DNA of 5,184 nucleotides, taken from JADKCL01 sp046050405 (GTDB taxonomy: Bacteria > Bacteroidota > Bacteroidia > J057 > JADKCL01). How positions within the stretch are numbered: the first letter of the stretch is position 1; every line of letters starts with the position of its first letter. Under the pieces are notes generated by a model. It was not told the DNA's origin. It saw only the letters and a program-made list of their open reading frames with translations, and searched no databases. Made by a program: the position numbers and the translations under genes. The stretch covers positions 1 to 5,184 of the forward strand of contig JBJOPY010000176.1 in NCBI GenBank assembly GCA_046050405.1. The letters are read 5' to 3'. Shown here in pieces: positions 1-5,184 of the stretch.

Positions 1-151
1 AGGCGCCTCCATTTGCCCGTCGATGACCTTGCCGCGCCCCCGTGGCTGCTGCATCCCGGAACCCGGGACACCGGCGCCGTCCCGGAAAAGGCTGGCAAGC
101 AGGCATCCAACCCGGGGAGGAAGGATTCCCCGCATGAATCCCGCACAGGGG
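1..151. other. Left-edge region without a supportable gene
   Basis: This stretch follows the folA stop and contains the GC-rich inverted repeats described separately. A minus-strand frame is open from an ATG at 135 to the left edge, with a second ATG at 54, but its roughly 45 residues match nothing I know. A plus-strand frame entering from the left stops at 24-26 (ending PPFARR), which could be the tail of a convergent gene. Neither can be decided from so little sequence. Confidence 0.5.
54..85. repeat. Overlapping GC-rich inverted repeats downstream of folA
   Basis: The segment CCGGGAC (63-69) can pair with GTCCCGG (79-85) across a 9-nt loop. Alternatively CCGGGA (63-68) can pair with TCCCGG (54-59) across a 3-nt loop. 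The two hairpins are mutually exclusive. No T tract follows on the folA side. A further 6-bp stem, CGGGGA/TCCCCG at 113-118 and 127-132, lies between this and folA. The cluster probably forms the end of the leftward transcript, or a bidirectional end if a convergent gene lies to the left. Confidence 0.4.
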
Positions 152-159
152 TCATGCGG
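130..159 (-). terminator. Stem-loop spanning the folA stop, possible 3' end of the thyA-folA transcript
   Basis: CCGCATGA (130-137) and TCATGCGG (152-159) are perfect 8-bp complements separated by 14 nt, within which CCC and GGG can pair further. The folA stop (152-154) lies inside the stem. The hairpin is stable, but no T run follows it in the folA direction, so it is not a classical intrinsic terminator. It may be a 3' stabilising structure. Confidence 0.35.
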
Positions 160-679
160 TGCCGGTGGCAGCCTGAGGCGGGGCTTCACGCTGCCTGACC
201 TTCGTAAGGAAGGTATGGGCGTAGGCATTCCTGTCGTCGGACGGGTGGTACTCGCTATGGGTCACCCGCCAGTGCTTGCCGTCCGGGATCTCGAAACGGG
301 TGTCCCCCTCGACGTCCGCATGAACGATCGTCAGGTAGAGGCGGTCAACGACCTCCATGGCCAATGCTTCCCCGTAAACCGAAGCCCCACCAATGACAAA
401 GACCTCCGCTTCTCCGATGCATGCCTTCAGGGCATCCCCCAGACTGGAGACCACTTCGATTCCCATCGCCTGGAATTCAGCATTCCTGGAGACGACGATG
501 TTCCGGCGATGGGGTAATGGCTTGCCGATGCTTTCATAGGTCTTCCGGCCCATGACCACGGTATGCCCCGTGGTGAGCCGCTTAAAATGGCCGAGATCGG
601 ACGGCAGCCTCCAGGGAAGCTGGTTGTCCCTGCCTATCACGCCATTCTCGGATACCGCCACCACCACTGAACAAATCAT
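152..679 (-). CDS. folA: Dihydrofolate reductase
   Basis: This 175-residue protein reduces dihydrofolate to tetrahydrofolate with NADPH in the cytosol, recycling the dihydrofolate made by thymidylate synthase. Seen in the sequence: the N-terminal strand and Met20-type loop NGVIGRDNQLPW (residues 12-23), then LPSDL with the catalytic acid at Asp28 (Asp27 in E. coli). The NADPH-binding segment is GRKTYESIG (44-52), VFVIGG lies at 93-98, and LTIVHADVEGDT (116-127) contains the conserved Thr of the folate site. The protein is slightly longer than E. coli FolA (159 residues) because of a Pro/Ala-rich tail from about residue 164, after the last core strand. The start ATG (679-677) overlaps the thyA stop as ATGA and has no Shine-Dalgarno sequence, so translation is probably coupled to thyA. 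All key residues are present, so an active enzyme is expected. Confidence 0.97.
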   Translation of the reverse strand: MICSVVVAVSENGVIGRDNQLPWRLPSDLGHFKRLTTGHTVVMGRKTYESIGKPLPHRRNIVVSRNAEFQAMGIEVVSSLGDALKACIGEAEVFVIGGASVYGEALAMEVVDRLYLTIVHADVEGDTRFEIPDGKHWRVTHSEYHPSDDRNAYAHTFLTKVRQREAPPQAATGTA

Positions 680-1470
680 ACTGCGATCGGTGCCTTGATC
701 ATCGGGTGGGGGTCGTACCCCACGAGTTCGAAGTCATCGTACTTGAAGTCAAAGATGGACCGGACATCGGGATTGAGCAGCATCCGCGGAAGGGGCCTTG
801 GCTCCCGGGCCAGTTGCAGCCGCACCTGGTCGAAATGATTGGCGTAGATGTGGGCATCGCCGAAGGTATGGATGAATTCCCCCAAGCCCAGGCCGCAGAC
901 CTGGGCGACCATCATGGTGAGCAGCGCATAGCTCGCGATGTTGAAGGGCACACCCAGGAAAAGGTCTGCACTCCGCTGATAGAGCTGGCAGGAGAGCCTG
1001 CCCTCCGCCACGTAGAACTGGAACATGGCATGGCAGGGTGGCAAGGCCATCCGATCGAGATCGGCGACGTTCCAGGCGCTGACAATGTGCCGCCGGGAAT
1101 CTGGATTGCGCTTGATTTGGTCGATCAATTGGGAGATTTGGTCGATCTTGCGGCCATCGGGGGCGGGCCAACTGCGCCATTGCACGCCATAGACGGGGCC
1201 GAGCTCCCCATGCTCATCCGCCCACTCGTCCCAGATCGTGACCTTGTGTTCATGCAGATACCGCAGGTTCGAGTCGCCCCTGAGAAACCAGAGCAATTCG
1301 TGAATGATGGCCCTGAGGTGTACCTTCTTCGTGGTGACCAAGGGGAAACCCTCGGCGAGATCGAAACGCATCTGGTAGCCGAAAACACTGCGCGTCCCGG
1401 TACCTGTGCGATCATCCTTGTCCACGCCCCTGTCCATCACATGGCGGAGCAAATCCAGATAAGTCTTCAT
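676..1470 (-). CDS. thyA: Thymidylate synthase
   Basis: This enzyme methylates dUMP to dTMP using 5,10-methylene-tetrahydrofolate, releasing dihydrofolate for FolA. From the chosen start the protein is 264 residues, the same length as E. coli ThyA, and the catalytic positions fall at the same numbers. Arg21 lies in DRTGTGT, Arg126-Arg127 in SRRHIV, and the nucleophile Cys146 in LPPCHAMFQ. Arg166 and Asp169 lie in QRSADLFLG, Asn177 in GVPFNIASYA, and His207 and Tyr209 in HIYANH. The C-terminus IKAPIAV matches the family's conserved tail. The frame stays open upstream to 1626, but the added 52 residues do not resemble the family and cross the putative promoter, so the start at 1470 is preferred. 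No Shine-Dalgarno sequence precedes it. It is first in a two-gene operon with folA. Confidence 0.98.
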   Translation of the reverse strand: MKTYLDLLRHVMDRGVDKDDRTGTGTRSVFGYQMRFDLAEGFPLVTTKKVHLRAIIHELLWFLRGDSNLRYLHEHKVTIWDEWADEHGELGPVYGVQWRSWPAPDGRKIDQISQLIDQIKRNPDSRRHIVSAWNVADLDRMALPPCHAMFQFYVAEGRLSCQLYQRSADLFLGVPFNIASYALLTMMVAQVCGLGLGEFIHTFGDAHIYANHFDQVRLQLAREPRPLPRMLLNPDVRSIFDFKYDDFELVGYDPHPMIKAPIAV

Positions 1471-1490
1471 GGGTGCATCAACAAAGCCTA

Positions 1491-1498
1491 CAAAAATA
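1491..1498 (-). promoter_or_regulatory. Candidate -7 box for the thyA-folA operon
   Basis: Read on the minus strand, the sequence is TATTTTTG, a perfect TAnnTTTG. It lies 20 nt upstream of the thyA ATG and would give a very short leader of about 15 nt. I could not find a good TTG/TTTG -33 element at the usual spacing, so the call rests on the -7 box and position only. Confidence 0.35.
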
Positions 1499-1507
1499 CC
1501 CCAAGTA

Positions 1508-1517
1508 TTTTGCAAAA
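1508..1517. promoter_or_regulatory. Perfect 10-bp palindrome TTTTGCAAAA beside the thyA -7 box
   Basis: TTTTGCAAAA is self-complementary and lies 9 nt upstream (on the thyA strand) of the TATTTTTG box, within the expected promoter spacer. It could be a small operator for thyA or simply part of an AT-rich promoter region. Ten-base AT-rich palindromes arise by chance often enough that this is only a candidate. Confidence 0.2.
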
Positions 1518-1569
1518 CATCTTTTTCCACCAATCGCACCTGGCCGCCACATCTTTCGCGCTCAACGAT

Positions 1570-1594
1570 CCCCTCCGCCCCCTTCTCCCACCCC
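1570..1594 (-). other. G-quadruplex motif upstream of thyA
   Basis: On the minus strand the order of G runs is GGGG, loop T, GGG, loop AGAA, GGGGG, loop CGGA, GGGG. This satisfies the standard G3+N1-7 pattern with four runs and short loops of 1, 4 and 4 nt. Another six-G run lies nearby (complement of 1611-1616). The motif is about 100 nt upstream of the thyA start and about 70 nt upstream of its putative -7 box, on the non-template strand for thyA. The complementary C-rich strand points toward the thioesterase. Confidence 0.6.
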
Positions 1595-1655
1595 AACCTC
1601 CGGATACCGTCCCCCCGGTTCTGCACTGAGAGTCCTTCGGAACTTCTCGATAATA

Positions 1656-1683
1656 TGCGCTAATTTGGCCGAAAATTAGCGCA
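1656..1683. promoter_or_regulatory. Perfect 11-bp inverted repeat abutting the thioesterase start codon (candidate operator)
   Basis: TGCGCTAATTT (1656-1666), a 6-nt spacer GGCCGA, and AAATTAGCGCA (1673-1683) form a perfect inverted repeat that ends at the base before the ATG at 1684. The left arm contains TAATTTG (1661-1667), one base short of the Bacteroidota -7 consensus. A dimeric repressor bound here could therefore cover the thioesterase promoter. As RNA it would form a hairpin directly against the start codon. Its place in a divergent intergenic region favours a DNA operator, possibly of a TetR-like or other dimeric regulator; the regulator itself is not in the window. Confidence 0.5.
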
Positions 1684-2205
1684 ATGACAGCTTCGAAAAA
1701 ACCAAGCGATTCGTTTGCCACGATGACCGAGCTCGTCTTCCCGAATGACACCAACATTCTCGGGAACCTCATGGGCGGCAAGCTCCTGCATTGGATGGAT
1801 ATCGTCTCGGCCATCTCCGCGAGCAAGCACTGCAACCGCATCTGCGTGACGGCATCGGTCGATTTCGTGGATTTCAGATCCCCCATCAAGCTTGCAGAAA
1901 TCGTCTTGCTGGAGGCTTTCGTGACGCGGGCATTCCATACCTCGATGGAGGTGCGCATCGATGTATGGGCTGAAAACATGCAGCAGGTGGATGGCAAGCG
2001 CTTCTGCAACAGCGCCTACTACACCTTCGTCGCAGTGGACCAATCGGGGCGCCCGATACCGGTGATACCCGTGGAGCCTGTGACGGAAAAAGAAGTGAAA
2101 TTCTACGAAGGCGCCCTTCGGCGCCGCGAGCTGCGCCTGGTGAGTGCGGGCAGAATGAAACCTGAGGAGGCCACGAATCTGAAGGAATTCTTCCACCGGG
2201 ATTGA
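1684..2205 (+). CDS. Acyl-CoA thioesterase, single hot-dog domain (YciA/BACH type)
   Basis: This 173-residue protein is a predicted cytosolic acyl-CoA hydrolase that splits acyl-CoA into free acid and CoA; chain-length preference cannot be read from sequence. Residues 18-39 carry the family signature: PNDTN, then NLMGGKLLHWMD, where Asn24/Asn28 and Asp39 occupy the conserved active-site region at the start of the hot-dog helix. The core strands follow, with ASVDFVDFRSPIK (57-69) and the late strand AYYTFVAVD (111-119). The C-terminal basic helix GALRRRELRL (143-152) is typical of Bacteroidota members as I recall them. The start at 1684 gives the expected N-terminal extension; the next in-frame ATG (1723) would leave only about seven residues before the motif. 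The gene is divergent from thyA. An 11-bp inverted repeat ends directly at its start codon, suggesting local regulation. No Shine-Dalgarno sequence is visible. Confidence 0.93.
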   Translation: MTASKKPSDSFATMTELVFPNDTNILGNLMGGKLLHWMDIVSAISASKHCNRICVTASVDFVDFRSPIKLAEIVLLEAFVTRAFHTSMEVRIDVWAENMQQVDGKRFCNSAYYTFVAVDQSGRPIPVIPVEPVTEKEVKFYEGALRRRELRLVSAGRMKPEEATNLKEFFHRD

Positions 2206-2360
2206 GATGACGCAAGAGGAACGTTCATTTCCTCCCAAGCGAAATTGTGGGAGCCTCCGGCAAAGACCTTCATCGTAAACGATACAATGCCTAAATTGGA
2301 ATCCGATTTCTACCGATATCCATGATGATCTAGAAGCCGCTTACCCGCTCGCACCCAGCA
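2206..2360. other. Gap between the thioesterase and the small ORF
   Basis: This 155-nt gap is more AT-rich than its surroundings and carries no recognised gene. It contains a weak stem-loop, CTCCCA (2232-2237) with TGGGAG (2248-2253), not followed by a T run, and a short inverted repeat, ATCGT-AA-ACGAT (2272-2283). A degenerate -7 box, TAAATTGG (2292-2299), has one mismatch and no clear -33 partner. A transcript end and a new start for the amidohydrolase unit are plausible here, but neither is well marked. Confidence 0.4.
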
Positions 2361-2546
2361 ATGACCCTCGCCGATCCCGCCATTGGGCCACCAGGCCGCA
2401 AGATCTTCCTCCTCATGAAGACTGCCCACCCGGGGGAGGCCCTCCATGCCAAGGCCCTAGCCCTCCCGATGGTTCTGCGAACCGAGCCCTGGAGCTCCCC
2501 GGGGCAGGCCTATGTACACCAGATCGTCTATGACGCCGCCGAATGA
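2361..2546 (+). CDS. Possible 61-residue small protein overlapping the amidohydrolase start
   Basis: I do not recognise this protein. Three observations favour a real gene. First, its TGA stop (2544-2546) overlaps the ATG of the downstream amidohydrolase (2543-2545) as ATGA, the same coupling seen between thyA and folA. Second, 48 of 61 codons end in G or C, like the flanking genes, whereas the 155 nt before it are more AT-rich and full of stops. Third, the frame begins soon after an in-frame TAG (2331-2333). It is rich in Pro, Ala and Leu, with no signal peptide, Cys pair or known motif. An internal ATG at codon 19 is an alternative start. Against it: it is short, has no Shine-Dalgarno sequence, and GC-rich DNA gives chance ORFs easily. 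It could also be a translated leader for the amidohydrolase. Confidence 0.4.
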   Translation: MTLADPAIGPPGRKIFLLMKTAHPGEALHAKALALPMVLRTEPWSSPGQAYVHQIVYDAAE

Positions 2547-4192
2547 AGAGTGTTCGACATCTCCTGAAGGTCTTGCTGGGACTGGCCATCGGGCTGGGCT
2601 CCGGATGCAAAAACAAGCATGCACAAGTCCTGCTGGTCAATGGAGTCGTCCATACAATGGATGCAAAAGGCTCCATTCACCAGGCCATCGCGATCAGTGA
2701 AGGCAAGATCGTGGCCGTCGGGACCAACGACGCGCTGCAATTCTCCTACCATGCAGACACGATCATGGATTTGATGGGTGCCCACGTCTTTCCCGGCCTG
2801 ATTGACGCCCACTGCCATTTCCACGGGTACGCCATGAACCTGAACCGGGCGCATCTCACGGGCACGACCTCCTGGCAGGAGGCCGTGGACCTGGTCACGG
2901 AAATGGCCCCGGACATCAGAGGGGAGTGGATACAAGGGTGGGGATGGGACCATACCCAATGGGACCAGCAGCAATTCCCGGACAACAAACTCCTCAATGA
3001 ACGGTTTCCAGACCGGCCGGTCTTCCTGAAGCGTGTGGACGGACATGCCGCCATCGCCAATGCCCATGCGCTGAGGCTCGCAGGAATCAGCGCCCGCACC
3101 AAAGTCTCGGGCGGGCAAATCGTCCAGACGAATGGCCAAGCATCGGGCCTATTGCTCGACAACGCCATGCAGCTGGTCGAGGAAGTGATTCCCGCGCCCA
3201 CCGCTGCGGAGACCGCCCAGTCGCTCATCGAGGCCGAGCAGCACCTCCTCGCGGTCGGCCTGACGACTGTGGATGATGCAGGGCTGGATCTGCCTACCAT
3301 CAGATTGATGGATAGCCTTCAGCGCATCGGAAAGCTCAGGATACGTGTCTACGCCATGGCCAATCCGACCGCGGAGAATTTCGCCTACTTCGAATCCAAG
3401 GGGCCCTATTTCACGGGGAAGATGCATGTCTGCGCATTCAAGGTCTATGCAGACGGGGCGCTGGGTTCCCGGGGCGCGTGCCTCCTCCGACCCTACAAGG
3501 ATGATCCCGGCAACCATGGGCACCTGCTCCGCAGCCCGGAAGCGCTCCGCGAAACTGCTGCCAAGATCAAGAAACTTGGATTCCAGATGGCAACCCATTG
3601 CATCGGGGACAGTGCCAATCGCCTGCTCCTGAGGATTTACGGTGAGATGCTGGGCGGAAGAAACGACGAAAGATGGCGCATAGAGCACTGTCAAGTGGTG
3701 GACACCAACGACTTCAGAAGGTTCCAGGAATTCTCCGTGTGGCCATCAATCCAGCCCATCCATGCCCTGTCAGACCGCAACTGGGCAGAAGACAGGCTCG
3801 GCAAGGAGCGCATGCAGGGAGCCTATGCCTACAAGACCCTGTACCTTCAGAACCACAAGCTTTGCCTCGGCAGTGACTTCCCTGTGGAGGACATCAATCC
3901 TCTGCTCGGATACCATGCCGCCGTGGCACGCGTGGACCTCGAAGGCAATCCTTACGGGGGATTTCACAAGGAACAGGCCCTCGAAAGGGATGCGGCACTG
4001 CGCGCAATGACGATCTGGGCCGCGGAAGCCAACCGCGAGGAGGCCTTCAAGGGAAGCATCGAAGAGGGGAAATTCGCGGATCTGGTCATCTTCGAGTCCG
4101 ACCTTGCCACCCTGGCGGAAAACCAATTGCCCTATGCACGCGTCAGTTACACCCTCATCGACGGTAAAATTGTGTTCGCTGGTGCAAATTGA
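2543..4192 (+). CDS. Lipoprotein metal-dependent amidohydrolase (amidohydrolase_3 / YtcJ type)
   Basis: This 549-residue predicted envelope hydrolase belongs to the amidohydrolase superfamily; its substrate cannot be assigned. Residues 1-22 look like a lipoprotein signal: basic start MKSVRH, hydrophobic core LLKVLLGLAIGL, then GSGC with acylated Cys22. The lipobox is loose because Gly replaces the usual Leu at -3. Residues 28-85 form the N-terminal part of the beta-sandwich (VNGVVHTMD, GKIVAVG). The barrel follows, with likely metal ligands His90 and His92 (DAHCH), Lys300 in FKVYADGALGSRGA (candidate carboxylated lysine), His352 (ATHCIGD), His382 (IEHCQ) and Asp445 (GSDFPVED). The C-terminal GSIEEGKFADLVIFE (504-518) returns to the sandwich and is typical of the family. 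Length is normal and no key motif is missing. Family relatives include amide and formamide hydrolases, so N-acyl or formamide substrates are possible. Its start overlaps the small ORF upstream. Confidence 0.93.
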   Translation: MKSVRHLLKVLLGLAIGLGSGCKNKHAQVLLVNGVVHTMDAKGSIHQAIAISEGKIVAVGTNDALQFSYHADTIMDLMGAHVFPGLIDAHCHFHGYAMNLNRAHLTGTTSWQEAVDLVTEMAPDIRGEWIQGWGWDHTQWDQQQFPDNKLLNERFPDRPVFLKRVDGHAAIANAHALRLAGISARTKVSGGQIVQTNGQASGLLLDNAMQLVEEVIPAPTAAETAQSLIEAEQHLLAVGLTTVDDAGLDLPTIRLMDSLQRIGKLRIRVYAMANPTAENFAYFESKGPYFTGKMHVCAFKVYADGALGSRGACLLRPYKDDPGNHGHLLRSPEALRETAAKIKKLGFQMATHCIGDSANRLLLRIYGEMLGGRNDERWRIEHCQVVDTNDFRRFQEFSVWPSIQPIHALSDRNWAEDRLGKERMQGAYAYKTLYLQNHKLCLGSDFPVEDINPLLGYHAAVARVDLEGNPYGGFHKEQALERDAALRAMTIWAAEANREEAFKGSIEEGKFADLVIFESDLATLAENQLPYARVSYTLIDGKIVFAGAN

Positions 4193-4201
4193 TTAAGTTT
4201 G
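4170..4201 (+). promoter_or_regulatory. Likely Bacteroidota housekeeping promoter for rpoN
   Basis: TTG at 4170-4172, a 21-nt spacer, then TAAGTTTG at 4194-4201 match the Bacteroidota primary-sigma consensus (TTG or TTTG, 17-23 nt, TAnnTTTG), with a perfect -7 box. The promoter overlaps the last codons and stop of the amidohydrolase and would start transcription near 4207, giving an rpoN leader of roughly 75-80 nt. It implies rpoN is expressed independently of the upstream gene, although read-through is not excluded because no terminator is visible between them. Confidence 0.55.
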
Positions 4202-4284
4202 GTAGGCGTGGATGTCGCAGGCCTTTGCTGGGCAACCCCCTGGAAATTCAAGACGTAGAACTTGCAGAATAGCACCTCTGAGGC

Positions 4285-5184
4285 ATGTTAAACATCAGAC
4301 AACAGCTCAAGCTCAAGCAACTGATCTCACCGCAGCAGATCCAGTTCATCAAGCTTCTTCAAATCCCCACCGCCAACCTGGAGGCAAGGGTCAAGGAAGA
4401 ATTGGAAATCAATCCCGCCCTGGACGAGGGGAAGCCAGAGCAGGAGAGCGAATCTGAGAAGGCAGGTGAATTCGAGGATTTTCGTCACAGCGCGAAGGGT
4501 GATCGTGTCTCCAGCGAATCCGAAGACCACGAATTCAACCTCGATGACTACCTGCAGCAGGATTCCTTCACTTACAAGGAGAAGCAGCTGTCGAGCAGTG
4601 ACGACGACGATTCCTATGAGGTTCCCATCGTTCAAACGCAGAGTTTCTCGGAAAGCCTGAACGAGCAACTGGGGATGCTGGTCCTGACGGAACGCGAGCG
4701 GATGATCGCCGACCACCTCATCGGCAGCATCGACGAGGATGGCTACCTGCGCCGACCGATTCCCGCCATCGTCAATGACATGATGTTTCGCTACAACTTC
4801 CGCGCATCGTCAGACGAGGTGGAGTCTGTCCTGCGACAGATCCAGGGATTCGACCCGCCGGGTGTCGGGGCACGCGACCTTCAGGAATGCCTGCTCATCC
4901 AGCTGCGCAGGAAAGAGCCTACGCAGGAGAACCTGTGGGCCCTCAAGATCGTTCAGGAATACTTCGAGGAATTCTCCAAAAAGCACTTCAAACGCCTCCA
5001 AAGCATGCTCGGGATCGACGAGGAGCGCATGAAGGACGTCTATTCCCAGATCACGCACCTGAATCCGAAGCCAGGGGGCTCCCAATCCAACCCCAAGCAC
5101 GAGTACATCATCCCTGACTTCCTGCTGACGGTGGAGAACGGCGAGATCGATGTCAGGCTCAATGGCCGCAATGCCCCCGAGCTC
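4285..5184 (+). CDS. rpoN: RNA polymerase sigma-54 factor, N-terminal part (cut by window edge)
   Basis: These are the first 300 codons of sigma-54, which directs core polymerase to -24/-12 (GG/GC) promoters and needs an AAA+ activator. Region I is residues 1-46: Gln-rich, with SPQQIQFIKLLQIPTANLE and ELEINPAL, the activator-responsive and start-site-binding segment. Region II (about 48-116) is a low-complexity acidic linker containing a DDDD run at 106-109. The core-binding domain starts near 118 (QSFSESLNEQL) and shows IGSIDEDGYLRR (146-157) and FDPPGVGARDLQECLL (189-204), two strongly conserved sigma-54 segments. The helix-turn-helix and the RpoN box lie beyond the right edge, so intactness cannot be judged. 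The start fits the normal sigma-54 N-terminus. A GAGG at 4280-4283 is too close to the ATG to act as a ribosome site. A Bacteroidota-type promoter sits just upstream. Confidence 0.96.
   Translation, partial: MLNIRQQLKLKQLISPQQIQFIKLLQIPTANLEARVKEELEINPALDEGKPEQESESEKAGEFEDFRHSAKGDRVSSESEDHEFNLDDYLQQDSFTYKEKQLSSSDDDDSYEVPIVQTQSFSESLNEQLGMLVLTERERMIADHLIGSIDEDGYLRRPIPAIVNDMMFRYNFRASSDEVESVLRQIQGFDPPGVGARDLQECLLIQLRRKEPTQENLWALKIVQEYFEEFSKKHFKRLQSMLGIDEERMKDVYSQITHLNPKPGGSQSNPKHEYIIPDFLLTVENGEIDVRLNGRNAPEL

Noticed and set aside
1471..1626. In-frame 52-codon upstream extension of thyA on the minus strand.
   Set aside because: Residues before the 1470 start do not resemble thymidylate synthase, the 1470 start gives the exact family length, and the extension would run through the G-quadruplex and the putative promoter.
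706..1629. Long plus-strand open frame antisense to thyA (307 codons).
   Set aside because: It is the complement-frame shadow of a clearly conserved thyA in GC-rich DNA and shows no family features.
1660..2238. Minus-strand open frame of 192 codons antisense to the thioesterase.
   Set aside because: The thioesterase on the plus strand has clear family motifs; the antisense frame has none.
2232..2253. Stem-loop CTCCCA/TGGGAG as an intrinsic terminator for the thioesterase.
   Set aside because: Only six pairs with a 10-nt loop and no following T run; kept only as a weak note in the gap entry.
2207..2278. 23-codon ORF starting just after the thioesterase stop (TGAGATGA).
   Set aside because: Too short, mixed codon use, no recognisable motif; reinitiation spacing alone is weak evidence.
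2206..2325. 39 codons open in frame after the thioesterase stop, suggesting read-through or a recent stop.
   Set aside because: The thioesterase already has its usual C-terminal helix and length, and the downstream residues do not resemble family sequence.
3924..3930. TGGCACG, a perfect half of a sigma-54 -24 element.
   Set aside because: It lies inside the amidohydrolase coding region and the expected TTGCA at the -12 position is absent.
4262..4266. TTGCA upstream of rpoN as a sigma-54 -12 element (autoregulation).
   Set aside because: No GG dinucleotide at the required distance upstream.
1..5184. CRISPR arrays, tRNA or rRNA genes, insertion sequences, phage or defence genes.
   Set aside because: No regularly spaced repeats, no tRNA-like or rRNA-like segments, and no transposase, integrase or defence motifs were seen on either strand.

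Overview
The window looks like chromosomal DNA from a GC-rich member of the Bacteroidota, probably Flavobacteriia-like. Three things support this. The sigma-54 N-terminus, the hot-dog thioesterase and the lipoprotein amidohydrolase all read like Bacteroidota versions of their families as I know them. No gene start has a convincing Shine-Dalgarno sequence. Upstream of rpoN and thyA there are matches to the Bacteroidota housekeeping -7 box TAnnTTTG. This is judged from memory of the families, not from a search.

Layout. Positions 1-151 hold no gene I can support; they contain several GC-rich inverted repeats downstream of folA. Two leftward genes follow: folA (dihydrofolate reductase, 152-679) and, transcribed before it, thyA (thymidylate synthase, 676-1470). 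They overlap by ATGA and form a compact thymidylate operon. A divergent intergenic region (1471-1683) carries a -7-like box and a small palindrome near thyA, a G-quadruplex motif on the thyA coding strand, and a perfect 11-bp inverted repeat touching the start codon of the next gene. Rightward genes follow: an acyl-CoA thioesterase (1684-2205), a gap of about 155 nt, a possible 61-residue small gene (2361-2546) overlapping the next start by ATGA, a lipoprotein amidohydrolase of the YtcJ type (2543-4192), and the first 300 codons of rpoN (4285 to the right edge) with its own likely promoter at 4170-4201.

How the genes work together. ThyA makes dTMP and converts methylene-tetrahydrofolate to dihydrofolate; FolA reduces that dihydrofolate back to tetrahydrofolate, so the pair is one metabolic cycle. 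The rightward genes have no obvious shared pathway: a cytosolic thioesterase, an exported metal-dependent hydrolase and an alternative sigma factor. The genes are ordinary housekeeping and accessory metabolic genes, and I do not see a new multi-gene system. The points most worth a second look are non-coding or small: the operator-like repeat at the thioesterase start, the small ORF before the amidohydrolase, and the G-quadruplex upstream of thyA.
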